A DNA stretch of 45,473 nucleotides from Methanobacteriota archaeon (lineage in GTDB: Archaea > Thermoplasmatota > Thermoplasmata > RBG-16-68-12 > JAFNFQ01). The stretch is from contig JAFNFQ010000058.1 in NCBI GenBank assembly GCA_017885655.1, positions 1 to 45,473 on the forward strand. The letters run 5' to 3'. This document shows, in pieces, positions 34,509-41,914 of the stretch; within the stretch, counting starts at the first letter, position 1; every line of letters starts with the position of its first letter. The notes beneath the pieces were generated by a model. It saw only the letters and a list, made by a program, of their open reading frames with translations, searched no databases and had not been told where the DNA came from. A program made the position numbers and the translations under genes.

Positions 34509-35734
34509 ACCGCGCCGTCGTCATTGCAATCAACATCCTGAGACAGATAAAGAACGACAGACGCACCGTCGGGATGATCGTCGTCACCCCAATCCTCGTG
34601 ATGGTCCTCTTCGGCTACGCGTTCGCCGGGGAACCCCATGACCTGCAGTTGGCAATCGCAAATGAGGATGTCGGGAGCGCATCTTTCCCAACGCTCGAGG
34701 GACCTGTTGTCACCCTGCCTTTGAATCTTGGCCGAATCATGGTCGATTCCATAGACGGCGAGACTTTCGCCAAGACCAGCACGGATAATCTTGAGTCCAT
34801 CAGGCAGATGATCTCGGACGGACGCGCCTGGGGTGGGCTGCACATTCCAAGCAACTTCACGCAGCACTTCATCACCAAGGGGTTCCAGATAACTAATCAA
34901 GCAGTCATCATGATTGGCGGAACCCCCTATCACCTGAACCTCACGCAGATTCGGAGCATGCCAACTGATCAAGCATACATGGCGACCCTCGTCGACAACA
35001 GCAATACCCAGGTCGGCTCGCTCGTTCAGCGCAAGATGCAGGAGGCATTCAGCTCGATGATGGCACAACTCCCCGTTAACCTCTCCTTCTCAGGCGTCAT
35101 CCAGACAACCTTCGTCTACGGCACCAATGCAAAGTTCATCGACTTCTTCGCGCCTGGAATCATGTCTTTCGTAATCACCATCATCACAATCATGCTCACA
35201 ATTGTCTCCATAGTCCGCGAGAGGACCAATGGAACCATGGAGAGAATATTCGCGTCGCCCACACGCCCCCACGAGGTAGTTCTCGGGTACATGATCGCCT
35301 TCAGTCTCATAAGTCTCGTTCAATCGTGTCTCCTCCTCGGTTCGGCCATCCTGCTGTTCAACATGACGATCCAGGGCAGCGTCTTGCTCGCCCTCGGGTT
35401 CGTCGTTCTCTATGCCATTGGTGTGCAAGGCCTCGGCACTCTCCTCTCGACTGTGGCCCGCAACGAGTTTCAGGCAATCCAGCTTGTCCCGCTGGTGTTC
35501 GTGCCTTTCATGCTATTAGGCGGCATTTTCTGGCCTATCGAGGCGATGCCGGCGTTCATCAGGCCCCTATCGTCGGTGATACCCCTCACATACGCGGCCG
35601 AGGGGCTCAGGTCAATCGTGATAAGGGGATGGGGACCTGCGGAGATCTGGAAAGACTTGGTCGCACTCGGCATCTTCGCTGTGGTAATGATCCTGGCAGG
35701 TTTCGCGGTTACGAAAAAGAGGGCGAGAGGTTAG
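34505..35734 (+). CDS. ABC-2 type exporter permease (409 aa)
   Basis: One N-terminal membrane helix (TVGMIVVTPILVMVLFGYAFAG) followed by a long extracytoplasmic part (residues 40-220), then five or so helices (residues 220-405), including FFAPGIMSFVITIITIMLTIVSI and LVPLVFVPFMLLGGIFWP. This is the YhfE/DrrB-type ABC-2 permease with a YadH-like large loop. It works with the upstream ATPase to export an unknown substrate. Confidence 0.92.
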   Translation: MNRAVVIAINILRQIKNDRRTVGMIVVTPILVMVLFGYAFAGEPHDLQLAIANEDVGSASFPTLEGPVVTLPLNLGRIMVDSIDGETFAKTSTDNLESIRQMISDGRAWGGLHIPSNFTQHFITKGFQITNQAVIMIGGTPYHLNLTQIRSMPTDQAYMATLVDNSNTQVGSLVQRKMQEAFSSMMAQLPVNLSFSGVIQTTFVYGTNAKFIDFFAPGIMSFVITIITIMLTIVSIVRERTNGTMERIFASPTRPHEVVLGYMIAFSLISLVQSCLLLGSAILLFNMTIQGSVLLALGFVVLYAIGVQGLGTLLSTVARNEFQAIQLVPLVFVPFMLLGGIFWPIEAMPAFIRPLSSVIPLTYAAEGLRSIVIRGWGPAEIWKDLVALGIFAVVMILAGFAVTKKRARG

Positions 35735-35752
35735 ACGCCACAGCTCTGCAAC

Positions 35753-35760
35753 TTCAAATA
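35753..35760 (+). promoter_or_regulatory. TATA box of aldo/keto reductase gene
   Basis: TTCAAATA lies 27-34 bases upstream of the ATG at 35787; no ribosome binding site, so leaderless. Confidence 0.5.
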
Positions 35761-35786
35761 GCCCGGATGCGTGATTCATCCCCGCA

Positions 35787-36614
35787 ATGCAATTGACACT
35801 CCAATCCAGAGTAAAGCTCAACAACGGCGTCGAGATGCCGATGCTGGGATTGGGCGTCTGGCAGATGGCGCAGGGTACCGAGACACAACGCGCCGTCAAG
35901 TCTGCTCTGGATATTGGCTATCGCCTTATCGACACCGCCAAGCTCTACGCGAATGAGAGAGATGTCGGCATCGCCGTCAGGGAGAGCGGGATTCCCCGCG
36001 AAGAGGTGTTCGTGACCACCAAACTCTGGAACACGGACCACGGCTTCGAGACTGCGATCAAGGCGTTCAACGGGAGCCTGCGCGAACTCGGGTTCGATTA
36101 TGTCGACCTCTATCTGATACACTGGCCCGTCGCTCCTCTGAGGAGAGACAGCTGGCGGGCCTTAGTGAAGCTTCTCGAAGAGGGGAAGTGCCGGGCAATC
36201 GGGGTCAGCAACTACACCATCAGCCACCTCGAGGGGCTCCTGCGGGACTCCTCAGTAGTGCCGGCGGTCAACCAGGTCGAGTTCAGCCCATTCCTCTTTC
36301 AGGAGGAACTCATGGACTCCTGTCAAGATCACAACATACAGCTTGAGGCCTACAGCCCGTTGACGAAGGGAGCGAGACTAGGCGACCCGAAGCTGAGACC
36401 CTTCGCGGCAAAGTATCACAAGACCGCCGCCCAGATTCTCATCCGGTGGGCATTGCAGCACAATATCGTCGTGATACCCAAGTCCAGCAAACCGGAAAGG
36501 ATCCTCGAGAACAGTCAGGTGTTCGACTTCGAGATCTCATCCGCCGACATGAAAATGCTCGATTCTCTCGGAGAGGATTATCGCACCACCTGGGACCCAA
36601 CGAACACACGATAG
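35787..36614 (+). CDS. Aldo/keto reductase (275 aa)
   Basis: NADPH-dependent oxidoreductase with a TIM barrel. The catalytic tetrad is in place: D in RLIDTAKLY, Y in AKLYANE, K in VTTKLW and H in YLIHWP. NADPH-binding PKSSKPERILEN is near the C-terminus. Length and the motif GVWQMAQG match AKR5-type 2,5-diketo-D-gluconate reductase-like enzymes. The natural substrate is unknown. It converges on the Pup-like operon, with 45 bases between stops. Confidence 0.95.
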   Translation: MQLTLQSRVKLNNGVEMPMLGLGVWQMAQGTETQRAVKSALDIGYRLIDTAKLYANERDVGIAVRESGIPREEVFVTTKLWNTDHGFETAIKAFNGSLRELGFDYVDLYLIHWPVAPLRRDSWRALVKLLEEGKCRAIGVSNYTISHLEGLLRDSSVVPAVNQVEFSPFLFQEELMDSCQDHNIQLEAYSPLTKGARLGDPKLRPFAAKYHKTAAQILIRWALQHNIVVIPKSSKPERILENSQVFDFEISSADMKMLDSLGEDYRTTWDPTNTR

Positions 36615-36659
36615 CGGGCTGGCGGGCATCGGCCAGCGTGTCGCTCGCGCCAGCTGACC

Positions 36660-36836
36660 TCAGGTCCGTCTGTCCCCGCCCTGGCCCTTCTGCGCCTTGT
36701 ACCGCGCCGAGTCGAGGTCGAGGTCCATGTCCTCTTCCTTCGCCTTGCCCGGGCTGAACACCTTACCCGCCTCGAACTCCAGCTTCTTGTCCTGCTTCTT
36801 CTTCTTGCGCGGCGCCTGCTCAACCTGCTGTTCCAT
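36660..36836 (-). CDS. Pup-like small protein modifier candidate (58 aa)
   Basis: A short, highly charged protein (MEQQVEQAPRKKKKQDKKLE at the start) with little hydrophobic content and Asp-rich helix-prone DMDLDLDSARYK, ending AQKGQGGDRRT. Bacterial Pup ends VQKGGQ; here QKG and GG occur in the same context, followed by D-R-R-T, so a Gln/Glu C-terminus would require trimming. The gene is real: a strong Shine-Dalgarno GGGAGGATC ends 3 bases before the ATG, and the start overlaps the stop of the Dop/PafA-like gene by 17 bases. It is the last gene of the arc-dop-pup-like operon and is shorter than most annotation cutoffs. The tagging role is inferred from operon order, size and tail. Confidence 0.65.
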   Translation of the reverse strand: MEQQVEQAPRKKKKQDKKLEFEAGKVFSPGKAKEEDMDLDLDSARYKAQKGQGGDRRT

Positions 36837-38118
36837 GTAGATCCTCCCATCTGTGAGCGTAGGGGTCGGGTAGGTCTATGCGGCGGCGGTCGCCGTCGCC
36901 GACCATCACAGTGGACCAATCGATGGACTCGATATTGAACCTGTCGCAGATTTCCCGCCTCAGCGCGGCCCTGGTGTCGCTTGGCGGCTCCTTGATCGCC
37001 TTGGCGATGTCGCCGTCCTTCAGCAGTCTTTCCACGAGCCCTTTCGACTGCCTCTTGTAGAATATGCCTCTCTCTGCCCCGACCTCCGAGTACTGCTTGC
37101 AGGCCATCATCTCGACCTCGGGTCCGCTCTTGCTCTCCTTGGCCTCCTGGATGGCGAAGTACCTGTCCAGCCATTCGACCCGCCTGGCGAGTTCTTTCGA
37201 TTTCCTGCCCTCGATGCCGTCGAGGACTTCCTCGAGGATTTTCAACGCGCGCTTCTCTCGATCATCCTCCACGATGTTCTCTATCTTCGCCAGGTAATAT
37301 CTCTGGATATCCACCGGCGAGACCTTCTTACCGCCATTGAGGTGAACCTTCCAGGCTTCCGGGTTCGTCTTCTCGACGTTCTCCCACATGTCCTCGACCG
37401 GCGACTTGAGGCGGGGAGCGTCGCCGAGCTTGTCCATCTCCATGAGCTGCAGTATGGCGGTGGTGGTGAAGTGCCGAAGCAGGATCGCCACCTCGTTCAT
37501 CAGCGCATCCCCGCAGATGACGTGCAGCCTGCGCCAGCCCGAGCGGTCCGAGTGTGGCTCGTCGCGCGTGTTGATGAGCCCGGTGTTGTGCATGGTCTCG
37601 CCGCTGACGACTGCGCTCGTCAAATAGATCATCGGCGATAGGACATACTTCCCGTCGAGGATGTCTCCCGCCCCCGTGTAGATGAACCTGGTGCTGAAGT
37701 GCGGCACTAGCTCCTTCACGAACTTCTCAGGGAAGTCCACGGACCTGTCGACGATGTAGTTCTCATGGCTCCCGTAGCTGACTCCCTCGGGTGACGTGTT
37801 GTTCTTGAACGCCCAGATCCTCTCCCCGCTTGAGAGGTACTTCTCCTCCGTCACCCGCCTCAGCCAATCGATCACCTTCTCGCCCGCCTTCTCCCACAGG
37901 AGCATGTCGAAGGGGTTGCTCACCTCGCAGGTGCTCAGCTCGAAGTGACCGACGTCGTAGTAGCAGCGAGAGCCGTTGGTGATGAACTCCCCCGCCAGCT
38001 GAAGGTCGCTCTCTCTCAACAGCTCGAGCGCGAGGGTGTGAGGGTCGAACCCCTTGGAGGCAAGCTTCTTCGAGTACATCGTGTACTCGTGTTCTGTCCC
38101 CTGGATCCTCTTTCTCAT
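36820..38118 (-). CDS. Dop/PafA-family enzyme (Pup ligase/depupylase-like), 432 aa
   Basis: The family ligates Pup to lysines (PafA) or deamidates and removes it (Dop), using a glutamine-synthetase-like fold. Motifs seen: GTEHEY with E9 and E11 (metal/ATP), catalytic D55 in YYDVGHFE, KNN at 105-107, SYGSHENY at 114-121, NTRDEPH at 183-189, RRLHVICGD at 196-204, QYSEVGAERGIF at 342-353 and PPSDTRA at 378-384. The GTE, SHENY, QYSxV and PPxDTRA forms are Dop-like, but the long Dop-loop insert before the catalytic Asp is absent, as in PafA. The start at 38118 (2 bases after the ATPase stop, GGTAGGATAAGG before it) is chosen; the frame upstream is a shadow of the ATPase gene. Confidence 0.9.
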   Translation of the reverse strand: MRKRIQGTEHEYTMYSKKLASKGFDPHTLALELLRESDLQLAGEFITNGSRCYYDVGHFELSTCEVSNPFDMLLWEKAGEKVIDWLRRVTEEKYLSSGERIWAFKNNTSPEGVSYGSHENYIVDRSVDFPEKFVKELVPHFSTRFIYTGAGDILDGKYVLSPMIYLTSAVVSGETMHNTGLINTRDEPHSDRSGWRRLHVICGDALMNEVAILLRHFTTTAILQLMEMDKLGDAPRLKSPVEDMWENVEKTNPEAWKVHLNGGKKVSPVDIQRYYLAKIENIVEDDREKRALKILEEVLDGIEGRKSKELARRVEWLDRYFAIQEAKESKSGPEVEMMACKQYSEVGAERGIFYKRQSKGLVERLLKDGDIAKAIKEPPSDTRAALRREICDRFNIESIDWSTVMVGDGDRRRIDLPDPYAHRWEDLHGTAG

Positions 38119-38120
38119 CC

Positions 38121-39677
38121 TTATCCTACCATCGGGTCTCCGCCGGCGCTCTTGAATATCTCCCTCTGTCTCTTCTCGTAGAGGTAGACATCGGTTATCG
38201 CGTGCTCCTTCGACTCTTCCTCGATCGCCTGCTGGAAGTCGTTCAGGTTCAGCCCCTCCTTTTCCCGCTCGGCCTTCTTGAGGTTGAGAATCCTCTTGAC
38301 GTAATTCTTCTTGGCGGTCTTCACGACGGCGGCGATGATCGCTCCGGAGACTATGTCCTTCCTCTTGACGGTCTTGATCGCTTCCTTGGCTTCCGGGTCG
38401 GTTTTCACCCTGACCCACTTGCTCTCTCCGTAGAACTCGTCGAGCACGGCATTCCTCAGGTACCGGATCGCCTTCTCGTGGTCGCCTTGCTCCCTGACGA
38501 TGCCCGCTTCGACCGGAAGATCGCCTGCCAAGTAGATTGAGAGGATCTCCTCGGCCATCTTCCTGCTTGGCCTGGGTATCTCGATTATCTCGTCGAACCG
38601 ACCGGGCCTAAGGAGTGCCGGATCCAAGAGATCGGCCCTGTTGGTCGCGCCTATCACGAATACGTCGTGAAGCTCCAGCAGGCCGTCCATCTCGCTGAGT
38701 ATCTGCGCGATTATGTTCTTGTGCACGCCCGAGGTATCCATGTAGCCTCTCACGGTGAATACCGCCTCGATTTCGTCGAAGAAGACGATGCTCGGCCGCC
38801 GCTCATGCGCCTGGCGGAATATCTCCTTGATGAGCCGTTCGCTTTCCCCCACCCACTTGCTCAGCACGTCGGCGATGCTGACGTTGAAGAATGTCATGTC
38901 GTTCTCGGTCGCGACGGCCTTCACCAGGAGGGTCTTCCCGCATCCAGGCGGACCGTGAAGCAGTATGCCCCGGGGCGCCTCCAGGTTGATCTTCTTGAAC
39001 AGCTTCTGCTCCTTGAACGGGAGAATCGTCACATCCCTGATCCTCTCGATAGCCTCCCCCAGTCCGCCAATCTGCGCATAGTGGACATTCGGCTTCTCGC
39101 CCAGCAGCAGGTTCTTCACTTCAAGATTCGGGAGGACCTCGATCAGCTCCATGGTCGGCGGGAGGACAGATATCTGGAACCCGGGCTTCAGCTTCCCGAT
39201 GATCTCCTTCTCGGCGGAGACCAACCTCTTCTCCATGTCGCCTTCGACAGTGATCACAAGCTTGCCTTCGAGGATGTCAGCGACCTTCGCAATCACTCCT
39301 TCATTTCTGGCGTTGCTGCTCTCGACAATCGCGTATGTCTGCGGATGAACCCAGACGTACTGCCCTATGTTCAGCGTCGACTTGTCGACGAGGCCTGTGC
39401 TGACCTTCAGGAGCTCCATCGACCTCGCCACCACGACCTGGCTCGCGTCGAGATCCGGTCCTTCCTTCCTGACGACGTAGGCATACAGCAGAGGCGGCTG
39501 CTTGATCTTGTTGAATTTCTCCTCATAGGCCTTGAGCCTATACTCCCTCTCATCCACCTCATAGCGGAAGGCCTGCAGATCCCTCTCGTACTGCCGCTTG
39601 AGCCGGTCGAGCTTCTCCTCGTACTCTTCCTTCATTTCGTCGAGCGATTCCTGATCCTTTTGCTTGGTTTCCGGCAT
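38121..39677 (-). CDS. Mpa/ARC-type proteasomal AAA+ ATPase (518 aa)
   Basis: Residues 1-60 form a charged coiled coil, followed by tandem OB-like domains (65-185) and the AAA+ module: YAQIGGL at 200, Walker A GPPGCGKT 242-249, pore loop KWVG 274-277, Walker B IVFFDE 297-302, GATN 343-346 and RPGR 357-360. After this come segments specific to bacterial Mpa/ARC and not to PAN: IYLAGDLPV, a W-V-R-V strand region, and KDIVSGAIIAAVVKTAKKNYVKRIL. In Mpa the coiled coil binds Pup. The C-terminus (KSAGGDPMVG) lacks the HbYX tail that docks on the 20S core. First gene of the operon with the Dop/PafA-like and Pup-like genes. Confidence 0.92.
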   Translation of the reverse strand: MPETKQKDQESLDEMKEEYEEKLDRLKRQYERDLQAFRYEVDEREYRLKAYEEKFNKIKQPPLLYAYVVRKEGPDLDASQVVVARSMELLKVSTGLVDKSTLNIGQYVWVHPQTYAIVESSNARNEGVIAKVADILEGKLVITVEGDMEKRLVSAEKEIIGKLKPGFQISVLPPTMELIEVLPNLEVKNLLLGEKPNVHYAQIGGLGEAIERIRDVTILPFKEQKLFKKINLEAPRGILLHGPPGCGKTLLVKAVATENDMTFFNVSIADVLSKWVGESERLIKEIFRQAHERRPSIVFFDEIEAVFTVRGYMDTSGVHKNIIAQILSEMDGLLELHDVFVIGATNRADLLDPALLRPGRFDEIIEIPRPSRKMAEEILSIYLAGDLPVEAGIVREQGDHEKAIRYLRNAVLDEFYGESKWVRVKTDPEAKEAIKTVKRKDIVSGAIIAAVVKTAKKNYVKRILNLKKAEREKEGLNLNDFQQAIEEESKEHAITDVYLYEKRQREIFKSAGGDPMVG

Positions 39678-39694
39678 CGGATGACCACCGCCGC

Positions 39695-39702
39695 GAAATA
39701 TG
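39695..39702 (-). promoter_or_regulatory. TATA box of the Mpa/Dop/Pup-like operon
   Basis: CATATTTC on the minus strand, 18-25 bases before the ATG at 39677, gives a leaderless or nearly leaderless transcript for the three-gene operon. Confidence 0.45.
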
Positions 39703-39727
39703 TCAAGGGCGTCCTGGCGCTCAGACT

Positions 39728-39750
39728 GCCATCTTCGTGCTGAAGATGGC
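39728..39750. other. 9-bp perfect stem-loop upstream of the Mpa-like operon
   Basis: GCCATCTTC (39728-39736) pairs perfectly with GAAGATGGC (39742-39750) around GTGCT. It lies 51-73 bases before the operon start, just upstream of the TATA box, and may be an operator or part of a transcript from the HDAC side. Function unknown. Confidence 0.4.
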
Positions 39751-39918
39751 CAAATCCAGAACGCCTAGAACCTAATCATGTCTGAGCTGGGGTTATGAAC
39801 CTTGCGACGAGATTATGGGATTCAGTAATCTGGAGAGTGCAAGAAGAGTCACCTAATCAATGGAGTGTTGAAAATTATAAACAATGACGAATTTAATCAC
39901 GGTCAGACGGCTCAGGAA

Positions 39919-41070
39919 TCATGATAGCCCGTGATACTTGAACACTTTCCTCTTGACGCCGTCGACGACCTTCTTCACCGCACTCGACACAGCGCCGCCA
40001 TCCTGTGTTTCCTCGGAATCCCTCAGCGTCCCGCCTTTCGGGGCGATCGCGTATGTGATCTTGCAGTACTCCATCCATTCGATCGGCAGGTCGTTTGCCA
40101 GCTCCTTCCCGAGCATCTTGGCGAAGAAGAGAGTCCATATCCTCGGGCAAATCATGATATCATAACCGCCGCCAGTCACCGCCACCCATCGCCCGCCGCC
40201 ATATCTCCTCGAAATCTCGTCGAAGTCCCTGCCGATCTCCTCGTAGGCCCGCGTGGTCAGGTTCAGGTGGGCCAGCGGGTCGGCGAAGTGCGCGTCAGCG
40301 CCGAGCTGGGTGAACAACACCTCTGGCTTGAACGCCTCTGCCAAAGGGATGACGATTTCCTTGAAGGCATGCAGATAGCTCGCGTCTCCCGAGTATGGGG
40401 GCAACGGGACGTTCACGGTGTAGCCCTCCCCGTCACCCGTGCCGATCTCATCGATGTCACCTGTCCCTGGGAATAAATAGTGACCGTCCTCGTGGATTGA
40501 GACTTTCAGGACTCGCGGGTCGTCGATGAATATCGATTGCACACCGTCTGCATGATGAACATCTATGTCGACGTACATCACCCTGCTCAGGCCATATTTT
40601 CCGAGCAAACGCTTTATGCCAACGGCAATATCATTCAGGAGACAAAACCCGGACGCTCTCGCTGGCAGGGCATGGTGGAACCCGCCACCTAGGTTCATGG
40701 CTTTTTCCGTCTCCCCTTTCGCGACCGCATCGCAGGCGAGCATGGTCCCGCCGACCTGGAGGCTTGCCGCCTCGAACATCCCTGCGAATACCGGATTGTC
40801 CGAGATGCCAAGGCCGTGTGAGAACGATTGGCCGTCCGGGTGCTCGCTCAAGTGCTCGAGAACCTCCAGGTATCCCCTGTCGTGCACGGCGATCAGGTCT
40901 TCGTATTCGGCGAGGCTGGGTTTCATTTCGACCGCGCCCTTCGGCCCTATGAGCCCGTAATCCTGCATGAGCATCTTCGTGAGGAGGAGCCGCTCCTCCC
41001 TCATTGCATGCCCTTCCCCGAAATTGTATTTTAGGTACTTGTCATCATAGACAAGGACAGGGCTGGCCAT
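39919..41070 (-). CDS. Histone deacetylase-family protein (AcuC-like), 383 aa
   Basis: Class I HDAC/AcuC fold: GGGFHHA (catalytic His pair), Zn ligands in DIDVHHADGVQ and GADAHFADPL, and TGGGYD with the transition-state Tyr. The family removes acetyl groups from lysines or polyamines. It follows an SDR gene with 39 bases between; a CTTTAGA element there could be a separate promoter. Whether it acts on chromatin proteins such as Alba or on metabolic enzymes (AcuC acts on acetyl-CoA synthetase) is unknown. Confidence 0.92.
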   Translation of the reverse strand: MASPVLVYDDKYLKYNFGEGHAMREERLLLTKMLMQDYGLIGPKGAVEMKPSLAEYEDLIAVHDRGYLEVLEHLSEHPDGQSFSHGLGISDNPVFAGMFEAASLQVGGTMLACDAVAKGETEKAMNLGGGFHHALPARASGFCLLNDIAVGIKRLLGKYGLSRVMYVDIDVHHADGVQSIFIDDPRVLKVSIHEDGHYLFPGTGDIDEIGTGDGEGYTVNVPLPPYSGDASYLHAFKEIVIPLAEAFKPEVLFTQLGADAHFADPLAHLNLTTRAYEEIGRDFDEISRRYGGGRWVAVTGGGYDIMICPRIWTLFFAKMLGKELANDLPIEWMEYCKITYAIAPKGGTLRDSEETQDGGAVSSAVKKVVDGVKRKVFKYHGLS

Positions 41071-41109
41071 CGACGCGCCATGTCCCCCAACATCTAAAGC
41101 CTTAGCCCC

Positions 41110-41853
41110 TCAGATGAGCCATCCACCCGTTACGTTGATGACGTCACCGGTGACGAAACCCGCCTCATCGGAGACGAGGAAAGCCACGGCGGCGGCGATG
41201 TCCCACGAAGTCCCCGGCCTGCCGACCGAAGTCTCTTTGTCTTTGACCTCGAGTGCCTCCTTGACGGTCCTCTCCTTGTCCGCGACGACGCCGGGAGCGA
41301 CCGCGTTGACCGTGATCCCGCTCCTCCCGACCTCTCGGGCGAGCGACTTGGTGAACGCGACGACTCCCGCCTTCGCGGCATAGAACGCGGACATGCCGGA
41401 CGCCCCGTGCGCCCTGTATGCGCCCGCGGCGGCGAGATTCACTATCCTTCCCCACTTTTGCTTCTTCATGATCGGCAACACCTGCCTGGAGCACAGGAAC
41501 GCGGCGGTGACGCTCGTGTCCAAGACCCTCCGCCATTCACCGAGCGACATCGCCTCCACATCCTTTGTGATCCAATCGCCAACGTTGTTGACCAAGATGT
41601 CGAGTCGGCCAAAGTGAGTATGAACCTTGTCCACGAGCTCGGCGACCTCCACCTCTCTCGTCACGTCTGCCTTGATGGCCAGAGCCTTGCGGCCCTTCGA
41701 TTCGATTTCCTTGACAACCTCCAACGCCTCTGCCTGACTGTGCAGATAGTTGACGGCGATGTCCGTCCCTTTCTCTGCTAGGGTCAGGGCTATGGCCCGT
41801 CCTATGCCTTTCGCTGCCCCCGTGACCAGCGCCACGCGTACTGGGAGCGTCAC
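41110..41853 (-). CDS. Short-chain dehydrogenase/reductase (FabG-like), 247 aa
   Basis: Classical SDR: cofactor motif TGAAKGIG, NNVG block (VNNVGDW), catalytic YxxxK (YAAKAG) with the preceding Ser region (SGMSAFYAAK), and the C-terminal GFVTGDVINVTGG. NADPH use is suggested by the K after TGAA. FabG-like SDRs reduce 3-oxoacyl groups, but in archaea the substrate is often unknown. Possibly co-transcribed with the HDAC-like gene. Confidence 0.93.
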   Translation of the reverse strand: MTLPVRVALVTGAAKGIGRAIALTLAEKGTDIAVNYLHSQAEALEVVKEIESKGRKALAIKADVTREVEVAELVDKVHTHFGRLDILVNNVGDWITKDVEAMSLGEWRRVLDTSVTAAFLCSRQVLPIMKKQKWGRIVNLAAAGAYRAHGASGMSAFYAAKAGVVAFTKSLAREVGRSGITVNAVAPGVVADKERTVKEALEVKDKETSVGRPGTSWDIAAAVAFLVSDEAGFVTGDVINVTGGWLI

Positions 41854-41914
41854 GGCTGGATGATGGACGGAGTCGGTATTAAGGCTGTTCGAAGACCGGC
41901 CTGAAAGGAGGGCC

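Noticed and set aside
36578-37174. 198-codon minus-strand frame overlapping the Pup-like gene and the end of the Dop/PafA-like gene
   Set aside because: Arg-rich low-complexity product with no start signal; the 58-codon frame in another phase has the ribosome binding site and sensible composition.
38119-38418. Upstream extension of the Dop/PafA-like frame to 38418
   Set aside because: These 100 codons overlap the end of the ATPase gene and are not protein-like; the family start (GTEHEY) begins just after the ATG at 38118.
38667-39743. 358-codon plus-strand frame over the ATPase gene
   Set aside because: Antisense shadow of the AAA+ coding sequence, whose motifs are complete.
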